This document shows, piece after piece, positions 11,901-22,950 of a stretch of 64,000 bases of DNA. The stretch comes from Coptis chinensis (taxonomy: Eukaryota; Streptophyta; Magnoliopsida; Ranunculales; Ranunculaceae), in assembly GCA_015680905.1 (NCBI GenBank), contig CM027381.1, positions 85,461,501-85,525,500 on the forward strand. Direction: 5' to 3'. The stretch's first letter is position 1. Each line of letters opens with the position of its first letter. Below the pieces are notes generated by a model. It did not search any database. It saw only the letters and a program-made list of their open reading frames with translations, and was not told where the DNA came from. The position numbers and the translations under genes are program-made.

Positions 11901-14900
11901 AAAGATCAGCTTGTAAAGGTAGATATAAGTTTTAAAACAGAAGAAATGATTAAGAATCAAGAGTACATAAGAAAATTGCGTCCAGTAATAACCATTACGA
12001 AGGAAGATAATGATGATTACAGAACCACATTACCAAAGGCTATTTTAGATACTAAAAGCAGAAGAAAAAAATTAAAGATAACCGCAGAAAGAAATTAGAG
12101 CCCGGTGAACTAAGTAAAGCGAAAAATAATAATAATAATAATAATAATCAGTTGACAAAGAAATAGCAACTTTGATGCTTTAGCCAAATTGGCTTGATAA
12201 AAATTAGTGTCAGGGAAGGTGCATTTGTGTTTTATTTAAATCCTAGGATCTGGCATCAGAGTGAGCCTCCAAGATGTAACAAAACATAACATACTAAAGG
12301 GGACTGGCGTCTGGTAAACTGGGTCAACCACATATCACGATCACAGAAAATATGATGCCTTAACAAACTTGGTTTGCACTTTTGCTCCACAAGAACCTTT
12401 GACTTCATTTCAGTCCGTTACGTTGTATACTTCTCGATGATTTTTTTTTTGTAGCACACTATGAAAGGAAATATGTTGACACTAGTTGTATATGTCAAAA
12501 ACAAATAAATGGACAAGAATATTACATAGTTTACTTTTTAATAGCATCACTACCAAACATCTCTCTCTCTCTCTCGGATACCAATACTCCATTGGGACAA
12601 AAGGGAGTATTCTATCCTTCTGTATGCTGCTAAAATTATTCTATCCTAACAAAAGGGAGCATTTGGGACAGTAACAGGGGCCACAGGGAAGTGTCTAAAC
12701 ACTACTCGTCCTTACGTAGCTGCTAAGATTATGGAAATGACATTTGCATACCACCACATAGGTAAGATGGGTGATCTTGTGGCTTGATGGTTGTCATGGT
12801 CAACAACCATGGTATGCTTTGCTTGACCCTGTGCAGTTATCGCTACTTGGTCGCTACTCATTTGAAGAAGAGCGAGTAGGTGTAATCGGTCAGGGATTAA
12901 TCGGCATTAATCGGGCAATTTTTCATAACACTATATTTCTTTACAAATACTTATTAAATATATTTAACTTTGAAATACCAGCATAATGGAGCCAATTAAG
13001 AACCCAATCAATCAATAAACAATTAAAACACTCAATCAACTAAAATAAATATGATTAAAGCGTAGAACTTTACAGAATCGAGGGTTGATCGAATCGGCGA
13101 AATGTCAAGTTCAATGTTTAACATTGAAATAGTTGAAATAGTGAACACAATTACTCGGCTAAATGGCACGTATTAATCGGTTAATCGGCCGAGTACTAAG
13201 GGAGTTTTTGAGCCCGACTGTGATCAGGGATTAAATTGTTAGTCGGGTCGGCTAAGCAGCAAGTAGTGAGTACTAATCGCGAGTACTCAACGATTTATTA
13301 GCCCAGGCTTGACCATGACAGGATGTGGAGTAAATATCTAATTGCAGTGTGGAGTTAATAGTCGGTATTGGTGAAAATTTAATGATACTAGTGCATAAAG
13401 TAAATACAATATAATGCCTAAGATAAATTTCAGGACATCCAATGAGACTGGTAAACCAGACAAACTTAAGTACCTTATAGCTGAACCAAAATAATCAATT
13501 AGTGACTGACAGTATTCGACAAGCCAAACAATGTGATCACAAGGGTTTATTTTATTTGTATCAACCATTGCTGACTCTAACACTAACATATATAGGATGA
13601 ATTGTTTCATGCTCAAATGGTGCTTGTTAACACCACTTTTTTTTACCATTATGAAGGCACTTGCTATGTTAAGAATTCAACTCATCCTACCTCGCTCTCC
13701 GTTAATGGTCGATCAGCAGAAAGAACAAAAAGAAGTAGGTCGGCACGGGGAACAAACTCTTCGGTCAGGCGTTGTTGCCTTTGTAGAATCACATTAGTAC
13801 CTGGTGTATCAACAAGATTCATCTGCGTCAAAAAAATATTACAGTAAGGCCAACCTAAAACCAAATGAGAGAAATGCTAACATTCAGATTTGTGTGCTAG
13901 AACAGCCTATGCAGTTCTAGGGATACATCAAACAACCAGAGTATCTAGCTCCAAATTCATGGTGGTAAGTACTAAAACTAAGTTGGTATATATCTTTTTA
14001 TTATTATTATTTTCAATAAATTATGTACAAACACATAAAAAAAAATAACTCACATTTTTCAGAATTGGTGCCGGTAAGTAGCATATATATTGACCATCAG
14101 GGTGTTTTTCGCAACGTTCTTGCGCCCCTGTATCCATCTCCGAATAGCATAATAAAGTGATCTCATTAGTTGTTGGAACAACTCCTTCTTTGAGGTATCT
14201 ACTTCCAAGGAGAGCATTGATAACAGATGATTTACCAGAGTTAAATTCACCCTAATGACATTGAAAAAACAAAAGTTATCTATCAACAAAATGCCACGAG
14301 GAAAACAGCAAACCATTATAAACAAAAATCAATTAGAACTTCTACACGGGTACTAAAATGTTATCAATGATTATTACATCGAGCCATGGAAGCGACATGA
14401 CCTATATAGTGGTGCAACTTGGGTGAGTTAACCAGAACCCAACCCTAGCACAGCCTGGAAATTGTGGTCAATGGTCTACTATACTGTGAAACTTTGAATC
14501 TCATCAACTGAAAAATTAAGCCCATTCCAGTTGGACCTGGCTCAACAACAACAGCAACTACTCATAATGCTATAACCCCAAGCTAATCAATGTAACACGA
14601 GTACACGACCAACCCGATTCAAGTTTTGGGCAATCCCTAGTCAACCGAAGCTGATAAAATTGCACTTGAGTTGTGCTGCCTTGATCGGGTTGAACATTGT
14701 GTTTGGTGTGTAGCTGGTTGACCCCTCAACTCATCGAGTTGAACATGCACTGACCTATTTGATCTAATGATGAATTACAGTCTAAATTCATAATCATGAA
14801 CATTAAATTTAATCCAGATCAGTGAAAATCGTGAGAGTAAGAGCCTTGTGGTCATGTGTTCAGGCAAAGCTAAACTCACAATGCATAACAGTCCAATTGC

Positions 14901-17869
14901 AGATTGTATCTTAATACTTTGCTATTGATGAATAGATGACAGCAGCAAGTACAATAACCATGAAGACCATGAACATTGAGATTGTATTTCTGACTACAAT
15001 GAAGAAAGATAACTGATTTTCAGGCATTGAAATATGGCAGCAAGAATATTTGTTGTCCAGTGTTTCAGGTTAATGCCTTGTGGTCATGTGTTCGGGCAAA
15101 GCTAAACTCATAATGCATAACAGTCCAATTGCAGATTGTATCTTAATCCCTTGCTATGGATGAATAGATGATAGCAGCAAGTACAATATTCAAACCATAA
15201 AAACCATGAACATTGGGATTGTATTTCTAACTACAACGAAGAAAGATAAATGATTTTCAATTGATCCCTATATGCCTTGAAGAACTTGAAACACTGAACA
15301 ACAGACATTCATGCTGCCATATTTCAATGTCTGGAAACAGCTTGAGGAAGTCAAGAGGAACTTAGGTAACTGGGTTAATAAAGTGTACCTTTTACTGCAT
15401 CAAAGTTTTTCCACAGTGATACGTTTGTTGCGATATGGGAAACAGTTGGTACAAACAGTAGTGTTTTCACTTTGTATTCTGGAGGTTTGTGTGTGTGTGT
15501 GTGCGCGCACATGCGTGTGTGTGTGTATTCCTTCTAGCAATCAATGTAACGGTAATTTACAAAGGTAACTATTGGAGATTTCAAGCTAATACCAATGTAT
15601 ACCGCGGACTGGAGTTTGCTGAAGTTCAACAAACAATTACCACTATAACCAGCAAAAATGGATCATCAAGTTGAGAAACAGCGTCTGTAAGAAGTGAGAC
15701 CTCATCCATCTGCCATATAAGACGAATATTTACCTTTCCAGTATCAAGTACACATACAACTAAAGAATACCAGCTATGATCCAAAGACCAACAACTACCA
15801 AATAGTAAAAGTGGGGAGATTACCACAGGTGCAGCTTTACGGATGACGGAGATTGCTTCAAGTAAAATCAACTTTTCCATTTCTATAAACTGTTTTTCTC
15901 TATCTTCCAATTTTATAAAGCCAGCAACCCCTTTTCCATCATGAATTTTTAGGTCCATATCCAATTTATTGATGCTCTGCAACTTTTCAGTCTGTGTGCT
16001 TTTGTTCATCACATTTACAACAGAAAAGAGTCCTCTCAGACTATCGTCAGTAAACAGCTTCAGATTTTCCAAGGATATTACCAACCCACTTGCACCCGAC
16101 TGTAACAGCTTTGATGCTTGAGTATAAGGTGCTTCCTCGCTTTCCAGAGAAATTGTGGTGAACACTGGTACCTTAATACTTTGGATTACAGAATGAAGCA
16201 GTACTTCAGCATATTTTTCTCTGTCTACGCCATATATAAGAAAATCGGCGCCTTCAGAATTTGAAGCACTTAATGCAGCATTTGCAGTTTGGACTGCTCT
16301 TGCTACTAAAGGCAGAACTACCGACTTAGATTTGGATTCCATCATCATATTTCGTGCCACAAGGGCAGGAAGACCTGTAAGAGCAGGGAAACTATATTAA
16401 CCAATGACTGGACTCTGGAGCGTTATATATACTGCACATTGCAACAGTGACAACAAAAGGTGACTGATTTGAGTCTGGTCCAAAATTCCAAGAACGGATA
16501 GTTAAACAATGTTTCCTCCTGAAACTGACAACAATGCCTAATTAGCTATTTTGTACCTAAAGCGCCCCTTACTACGTCAAGGTACGTCTTTTCAAGTTCA
16601 CTTTTGCAGAAAAACACATTGATCTCTATCTTACTTCTCATATTGCATAAAGTTGTTGGGGATGGGGATTCTCCTAAATACTCACGTGAGCCTTACTGAG
16701 GCATGTGAGGAGGTTGGTCCTTCTGGGTCCAGAGAGATGTCTCTGCACAAGATGCTATGGGGGAGCCAAATGTAATCAAGTCAGAATCTGTAGTGGAATC
16801 CCTCGGGAGAAAACAAATAGTGGAGGTTGGGTACACATATACTACCAACGGGGATATTGGGTTGCTTTGTGCATAGAAAATGGGCTCAGAGGTTGAAAAC
16901 AAACGAAATGAAATATGCTCTTGGTCTACCGAAGATGTTAAGGGATGAATGCAAATTAGATGCATTTCATCATCACTACTTAGAATATGAGAGTTTCCAC
17001 GAATATTGATTCCAATATTGTATAACAGTTTATTTGAAAATTGGAGACCGTCAGAAGCTTCTTCTCCATGACATTGTATGTGTATCAGTGTATGGACCTT
17101 CAGATGTAGCTCATACCTTCATACAAATCAGTTTTCTAGTGGCATTCACAGAGAGAGCCTATGGTGCTTAAGGTTTGCATTTAAATTTTTTAATGTCCAT
17201 CAATCCATTAATGAAGAATACAGAATTTGTTCCTTCAATTTCCTCATTTACTACATTCTAACGTTCTTCCAATTGTTATCAAATAATCATACACATATCT
17301 ACTTCATCAAAAACACTACCAATATAAACATCACATGAACCAGAACAAATACAAAACTAACCTTGATCAGAAAGCAACACTCCACTAGCATCAACAGCAG
17401 CAGCAATATCAACACGCTCCGCAACAATCAAATAAGCGCGGTCTCTAATAACAGACTTCAACAAACAAGCCGCCTCATACAACTTCCCTCCACTCTCATT
17501 CCCACCATCAAGCAAAACAATACCAACCCACTTGGAAACAGCAACATCAACACAGTCCAAAACATCCACATTCTTACCATTCTTTAATACATCATTAGTA
17601 CTCAACCTAAGTATTAAACCTGGTACCTTTATTTCTGGTCTTTTAAATCCCCCTGGAAACAATGTCCTTGGTTGTTGTTTCTGCTCCTCATTTGAGTCAA
17701 ATGAGTTGACCCCTAGTGAATTTAAAACAACCCCGAGTCTTCTTTGGGTCTGCATGTTAAGTATTCTAGTAGTTCTGGCTCTACCATGGTGTTGGAATGG
17801 TGATAAAGGTTGGTTTTTTAACAGTTTTGAGTGGTGGAATGGAGATGAAGAAGGAAGTAATGAGACCAT
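8952..17869 (-). CDS. FZL: FZO-like chloroplast membrane GTPase (FZL), 11 exons, 934 aa
   Basis: Dynamin-superfamily GTPase related to mitofusin/bacterial dynamin-like proteins. In Arabidopsis FZL lies in thylakoid and inner envelope membranes and shapes thylakoids. Exons, 5' to 3' on the minus strand: 17362-17869, 15824-16374, 15641-15709, 14054-14251, 13691-13822, 11810-11896, 11242-11682, 10925-11092, 10474-10704, 9604-9719, 8952-9255. All junctions are GT-AG and phases agree, giving 934 codons plus stop; the Arabidopsis protein is about 910 residues. The Ser-rich, basic N-terminus (about 1-45) fits a transit peptide. Residues about 100-330 resemble a TenI/thiamine-phosphate-synthase-like fold. 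GTPase motifs: G1 GEFNSGKS (377-384), G3 DTPG (447-450), G4 NKAD (505-508). A hydrophobic hairpin (about 796-840, GTFGGLGAAGLSASLL) should be the membrane anchor, followed by a C-terminal coiled coil. No stops or frameshifts, so it looks functional. Introns 1, 3 and 5 are long and hold repeats. Confidence 0.95.
12792..13320. mobile_element. Possible MITE in FZL intron 5
   Basis: A 529-bp block bounded by a perfect 12-bp inverted repeat, TGTCATGGTCAA at 12792-12803 and its complement at 13309-13320. Inside, both ends carry repeated words such as TAATCGG and GAGTACT. The flanks show no clean target duplication, so the family is not assigned. It lies wholly inside the 1.8-kb intron between exons 6 and 5 and does not disturb splice sites. 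Confidence 0.38.
14842..15259. repeat. Direct duplication in FZL intron 3
   Basis: Two diverged direct copies, 14842-15022 and 15075-15259, both beginning GCCTTGTGGTCATGTGTTC and ending near GATTTTCA. The second copy lies inside a near-perfect 26-bp inverted repeat (15021-15046 and 15308-15333, 24 of 26 matching by eye), which could be the ends of a small MITE or a hairpin. Intronic, no coding content. Confidence 0.7.
15486..15528. repeat. (GT)n/(GC)n microsatellite in FZL intron 3
   Basis: Interrupted GT run with a GCGCGCACATGC interruption, about 110 bp from the acceptor-side boundary of exon 3. Confidence 0.8.
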
Positions 17870-18229
17870 TGGAAGTGCTTGGCTTTTATAGAAGAGAGAA
17901 TGAAGTGAGGAAATGAGGTCTTATCTATGGTGATGGTGGTGATTATGGGATTCTTTTTTTTTTTTTTTTTTTTTTGGAGTGGGCTAGTCTTTGAAAAGTG
18001 TGTAGGAGGATGAGACGCCACGTGTGTAGTGGATGATTGGTTGAAAGCACCCTCGTCATGATTTTTACACATGAGAAAAATGAGTAAATGAATGAAAGTT
18101 TGACATTCTAACTTTCAAAACCTTCATAATTTTCGTGGTCTTATTTTTATCTATTGCTATTTTATTTATGACTATATTTGTTTTTTATTTTGATTTTTAT
18201 ATTTCTTTTCAGTTTTGCTTTATCGTGTT
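17870..18229 (-). promoter_or_regulatory. FZL upstream region
   Basis: Sequence 5' of the FZL start codon. It has a long T run (about 17948-17975; A run on the gene strand) and AT-rich DNA. TATAAAAG on the minus strand at about 17884-17891 is too close to the ATG to serve as its TATA box. I see no other clear core promoter element. Confidence 0.3.
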
Positions 18230-18510
18230 TAGGGGTACAATTGCAATAGGTATTTCATTTAAAATATTTTTGGTGATGATTGTTTTGTTTTTTATTATAC
18301 TTTTAGATGTTTCCATCGTTGCTGAGAAGTATGCTATTTTATGTGATAGTGCATCTCTCTTTGTGCATCATTATGTGGATTGTGTTGTTCACGTGTGGAG
18401 TTCATGGATATGAAATAGTTCACTTCAAACTATCTATTAAAATTTGTACAGAGAATAAGGATCGGATCTATTTTATAGAAGCCTTCCTATCGCTGCATTG
18501 AGTTCACTGA
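18230..18510. repeat. Host segment, copy 1 of a direct duplication
   Basis: A 281-bp AT-rich, non-coding segment that recurs in the same orientation at 29609-29811 and 36670-36760, where a LINE splits it. Homology starts at TAGGGGTACAATTGCAAT and runs past GCATTGAGTTCACT. Copy 2 has about 12 extra bases near 29739. Divergence is a few percent by eye. Confidence 0.85.
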
Positions 18511-18532
18511 CTTCACTCATATCTACTATCAC

Positions 18533-18620
18533 CTCTCTCTATATTAAACCTCTCTCTATATTAAAGCAGAGTACAACTGACGTGGACAGTCTCTATCCTA
18601 GGTAGCACTCTCTCACAAGA
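18533..18620 (+). mobile_element. Helitron-like 5' end (candidate)
   Basis: CTCTCTCTATATTAAA is repeated twice in a row, the second continuing to GCAGAGTACAACTGACGTGG. TC followed by TCTCTATATTAAAGC is a common start of plant Helitrons. It lies directly right of host copy 1. The matching 3' end could be the hairpin and CTAG at 29575-29610, which would make the intervening 11 kb a Helitron with nested insertions. No Rep/helicase is seen and the flanking T expected after CTAG is absent. Confidence 0.3.
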
Positions 18621-18667
18621 GAGTAAAATCACGTGGAAAAACTCTCACACTTCTTAGGTCTTCTTAG

Positions 18668-18777
18668 AAGTACAACTCTCTCATTAAAAAACCGTAAGTT
18701 GTATATATATATATATATATATTAGAAGTAAAACTTTCTCATTAAAAAACTGTAAGTTGTATATATATATTTTATGA
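18668..18777. repeat. Tandem duplication of about 55 bp
   Basis: Two adjacent copies, each containing CTCATTAAAAAAC followed by GTAAGTTGTATATATATA. They lie between the Helitron-like end and the LTR element. Non-coding. Confidence 0.75.
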
Positions 18778-18872
18778 TTAGAAGTGCTAATCGTACTTGA
18801 ACATTTAAGTAAATAAAGGAAAAGTTTGGATCAACAAGAGGAATTAAATCCAATAAGGAAACTTATAACAAC

Positions 18873-19346
18873 TGTTTCGACCTCCACCTACGTGGCAAAT
18901 ATCCATTAGTAGGGGTTTCCACTTTATTCATTTAATCGACAAGGCTAAAGCCCAATTCGCTAATCTGGTTGAATCGATGTCTGATAAAATTAACTTCATG
19001 TGTCTAAATTCAACCTTAGCCACATGGCTTATCACTAATGTACATTAATTTATGTCCATATTCATTTATTATCAAAGAGATAATTATCGGTTAGACAGTT
19101 ATATTCTATCACAATTACTCAAGCTACAAGATTATTTGAGCTACAAGGACTCTCTACTCTACCTATATAAATACCACATTATTTTTCATAAGGAACTACG
19201 TTGAAACTTGATCCCTAGATAATAGATCTTGGACGTGGGCGAATTATTTGGTTCGGTTTCATCTCCCCTAATATCAAATTCCTATATTTCTTAGTGCGTT
19301 CTTTACCATTGCTCTCGTTGTGTTGAAGCAGTTTATTGCTGAAACA
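18873..19346 (+). repeat. 5' LTR of the Tat-like element
   Basis: 474 bp, TG...CA ends with short inverted termini (TGTTTCG/CGAAACA-like). TATATAA near 19164-19170 is a probable promoter core. Paired with the 3' LTR at 25283-25757. Confidence 0.9.
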
Positions 19347-19401
19347 TAATTGGCGCCATCTGTGAGGACTTTAGAATTCATTATCACGTGAAACAATCAA
19401 G

Positions 19402-20700
19402 ATGGTAAGCACAAGAAGCATACCAAATAGTCAACATATTCCTCCTACTAATAGGAATTGCAACCCTCGAAATTCAAATCGGCCAATGCAAGAACCGTTG
19501 AACAATCAAGTTGCTCCTAGTGGTAAGATCAATTCTCAACATCCAACCGTACCGGTAAACCCACCACCACCACCACCACCTCATACCGCCACTCCTAATA
19601 ATGATTGAGCGTGAGTTACGACGAGTCAAAATTTTGAAATAGGAACTTCGAAAAGAATCGGCAAAGAGGCAAAGGCCGGACGAGGTACAAATTCAACAAC
19701 ATCGGGCGACTTAAAGGGGCGCAGGGCATTCCAGTGTATGGGACCGCCTTGAAGATCCACTTCATCGCCCTCAACAACGTGTTATTTCTCAAACACAATC
19801 AACCAAGTTACACACTCTAAGAGTAATGACCCTATTACCCGTGATTTATGGGGAGAATCGGATTGGCAGGGATAACTACTACCTTAAACATGTCCGATCT
19901 CAAATGGAAGATTTACCTCTGAGAAGCAATTTCATGGAAGACCGCCATCCGAGATATGTCCGACATGACTGGGAAGGCGCATCCCGCACAAAGAGCAACA
20001 AAACATGGAAAAGTGGTATAATTATACCGACCACCCCATTAAGGGTGACTACCACCGAGACAGGTTTCTGTTACGGGATAGACAAAGACAATCACCGGTC
20101 GAAGGCGATCGTCGCGTCCGCCAAAGATCTCTAACTCTAATAAGAGATAATGGAAGGTATCTTTCTCCACATGGGCACGACCGGGGGCGTCCAGTTGTTC
20201 GAGCCAATACTTTAACTCTAACAGAACAACAGTTGAAAGAGTTGATTGCAAAAGAATTTAATGATAGATAATCAAGGGATGTAAGAATGAAAAACTTGAC
20301 AGTCAATGATGGCGTACTTGATAAGTTTTCGCTCGACATTCAGGAAACTTACCACCATCCCGATTTCAAAAAACCCAATTTTGAACTTTATAATGAGTCG
20401 GAAGGAGATCCTGGCTTGCATGTTCTATCGTTCAAAAATAAGTTGGTGTTATAGGGTGAAGATGATCCGCTCATGTGTAAGCTCTTTCCATCAACTCTAA
20501 AGGGAGAAGCATTACGCTGGTTTAGTGAGTTGCCTTCAAGATCAATTCACCAATACAATGAACTAGAAAATCAGTTTGTTAATCGTTTCCGCAACAATTG
20601 AAAGACGCGAAAGAATGTCGACTCACTTTTAAACATCAAGCAACAACGTGACGAAAAGTTACGTACTTTTGTTACTAGGTGCCGGAAAGCAGCAGCACTG
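19402..20700 (+). pseudogene. gag remnant of the Tat-like element
   Basis: Starts with a proline- and asparagine-rich leader just after the primer-binding site. Farther on, words such as KLFPSTLKGEALRWF and ELENQFVNRF are typical of plant gypsy gag (retrotrans_gag). A fossil; not functional. Confidence 0.75.
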
Positions 20701-20754
20701 CCGCCGCCGCTACCGCAAACGGCAGTACAAACGCCTCTGAAAGAAGGCGTTGTG

Positions 20755-21120
20755 GAAGAAAGTATAAGGAAAAACTTCATCCCAGATTGGACCGACCTGA
20801 CAGGGAAGGCTAACCTCGCAGATTTGCGGAAAATTGTCATCCTTGACAGGTCCGTCCAGACAGGGAAACAAGGCGTCGCGGAAGAAAGTATAAGGAAAAA
20901 CTTCATCCCGGATGGACCGACGGACAGGGAAGGCCGACCTTCGCAGATTTGCGGAAAATCGCCATCCTAGACAAATCCGGGCCCGCATGAAAAAAATGCG
21001 CCACGAAAAAAGTATAAGGAAAACCTTCATCCTAGATCGACCGACCGACAGGGAAGACCTCCTCAGATTTGAGAAAAAATCGCCATCCCGCATCCGTCCG
21101 GGCGGGGATGGAAGGTGTCA
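20755..21120 (+). repeat. About 124-bp tandem repeats, three copies
   Basis: Three head-to-tail units start near 20755, 20881 and 21004. Each opens with AAAGTATAAGGAAAAACTTC and contains GACAGGGAAG and CGCAGATTTG-like words. They lie between the gag and reverse-transcriptase remnants, are GC-richer than the surroundings, and are unique to this element in the window. Confidence 0.8.
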
Positions 21121-21375
21121 CGTAAGCAACTAGAGGGAAAACCACAATCCCGCACAAAACTACCGACCTAGATAGGTTGGTTACACACAAAGAAAAATAC
21201 AATCTCGGTCCGGACCGAAAGTGTGTATCGCCTAAAATCTCTAACTCTTGTAAGAGGTAATGGCAGGTGTCATTTTCCACATAGGCTCGACCGGGGGCGT
21301 CTGTTTGTTTAAATTTTCTAAGTGAAATAGATTTCACTCTTCAATACAATTTTTTCCAATCTGCTGGAAAAAATA

Positions 21376-21640
21376 ATGGAGGCTTATATCGATGATATAG
21401 TTGTTAAATCGAAGGATACAGGTGATCATCTTTTCGATCTTCAACTTGTTTTCGATAGGCTTAACAAATATAACATGAGACTCAATCCCACCAAATGTTC
21501 TTTTGGCCTCTCTTCTGGAAAATTTCTGGGATACCTCATGACTCGTAGAGGTATTGAGGCTAATCATGATCTGATACGCGCCGTTATTGATATGTCATCA
21601 CCAAAAAATAAGAAGACTTTAAAGAGAGCGACAATTTGAA
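21376..21640 (+). pseudogene. Reverse-transcriptase remnant of the Tat-like element
   Basis: Contains the active-site motif in AYIDDIVVKSK, followed by LNKYNMRLNPTKCSFGL and FLGYLMTRRGIEAN, the C-terminal palm/thumb motifs of Ty3/gypsy reverse transcriptase. Only a short part of the domain remains. Confidence 0.88.
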
Positions 21641-21969
21641 ATATTGATTGTGATATGGCATTGCAATAACTGAAGAAATACTTGGTCAGTCCTCCTATAT
21701 TGACAAGTCCTTCAATGGGTCAACATAGTGACATATACTTGGCAGCTACAACTCAAGTTGTTAGTGTTGTTCTTTTTATTGATGATGTCGTACTACTGAA
21801 AAAGGACATGCTCTGGCTTCTTTGATAGCTGATTTTCCGATTGATGATTCTCCTATTGACGATTTCTTGCTTAGGAAGAATCTATGGCGACATTCTCGCC
21901 ACCACTAACTAGGGGCTTACGAAGACCAACATGAAAACGCAATTCCTAATCTCATTAACCTATGAATTG

Positions 21970-22245
21970 TTTACTCAGATGGCTCCCATAGTAAATCTGG
22001 GTCTGGAATTGGATGCGTTTTTGTTAAACCCCGCGGAGAAAAGAATGGGAAATCTGTGCGACTGGGCTTTGGCGCTTTAAATAACGAAGCCGGGTATGAG
22101 GCGGCCATTTGTGCCTTGAGAACAGCTTTGACACTGGGGGCGCGAAAGTTCCAGTTATACACGGATTCTCACCTTGTTGCCAATCAGTTTGGTAGGTCTT
22201 TTGAAGCAAGAGATGAGCGTATGGCGGCTTATCTTTGTTTTGATA
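21970..22245 (+). pseudogene. RNase H remnant of the Tat-like element
   Basis: YSDGSHSKSGSGIGCVFV, then NNEAGYEAAICALRTAL, LYTDSHLVANQF and YEAR-like text carry the D-E-D pattern of an RNase H. This type, placed after reverse transcriptase, is characteristic of the Tat/Ogre group. A fossil fragment. Confidence 0.75.
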
Positions 22246-22390
22246 CATAGTCTTGCTCGACAATTTGATAGGATCTCTATCACTCAAAGACCCGAATGAC
22301 TTACGTCATGCAGATTCATTGGTTTATCTCTTAAGCGCCGTTAGAAGCGAAGGGTTTGACACATCACTTTTGCAGTCATCTTTTCGTCAG

Positions 22391-22950
22391 TCTAAGTTTG
22401 AACGTTTTAATGCTCGCTTAGTTCATTACTATCATTACGAAAAAATTTGACGAAGTTACCACATTTAGCTTCGTTAGTTTAAGTTTGAACGTTTTTATGC
22501 TCGCTTAGTTCATTATTCTCATTATGAAAAAATCTGACGAAGTTACAACATTTAGCTTCGTCAGTCTAAGTTTGAACGTTTTTACGCTCGTTTGGTTCAT
22601 TACTATCATTAAGAAAAAATCTGACGAAGTTACCACATTTAGCTCCGTCAGTTTAAGTTTGAACGTTTTTACGCTTGTTTAGTTCATTACTATCATTACG
22701 GAAAAAAATCTGATGAAGTTACCACATTTAGCTTTGTCAGTCTAAGTTTGAACGTTTTTTACGCTCGCTTAGTCATTACTATCGCTACGATAAAATCTGA
22801 CAAAGTTACTACTTTTAACTTCGCCAGTCTAAGTTTGAACGTTTTTACGCTCGCTTAGTTCGTTACTATTGTTCCGACAAAATCTACCGAGGTTACCACG
22901 TTTAGCTTCGTCAGCCTAAGTTTGAACGTTTTTATGCTTGCTTAGCCTAA
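22391..22950 (+). repeat. About 87-bp tandem repeats, six to seven copies
   Basis: Units begin near 22391, 22478, 22564, 22650, 22739, 22832 and 22916. Each has CTAAGTTTGAACGTTTTTA, CTCGCTTAGTTCATTACTAT and GACGAAGTTACCACATTTAG. They lie 3' of the coding remnants, where Tat/Ogre elements commonly carry tandem repeats. Confidence 0.9.

Noticed and set aside
17884-17891. TATAAAAG on the minus strand just upstream of the FZL start
   Set aside because: It lies under 25 bp from the ATG, so initiation from it would fall inside the coding sequence. The chosen ATG gives a good transit peptide, so the motif is probably chance.
19616-21337. Minus-strand open frames across the gag/repeat region
   Set aside because: They are shadows of the plus-strand gag remnant and of the 124-bp tandem repeats.
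22391-22950. Regular 87-bp repeats that could suggest a CRISPR-like array
   Set aside because: There are no unique spacers and no cas genes, the DNA is plant nuclear, and the units lie within a gypsy element whose relatives carry such tandem repeats.
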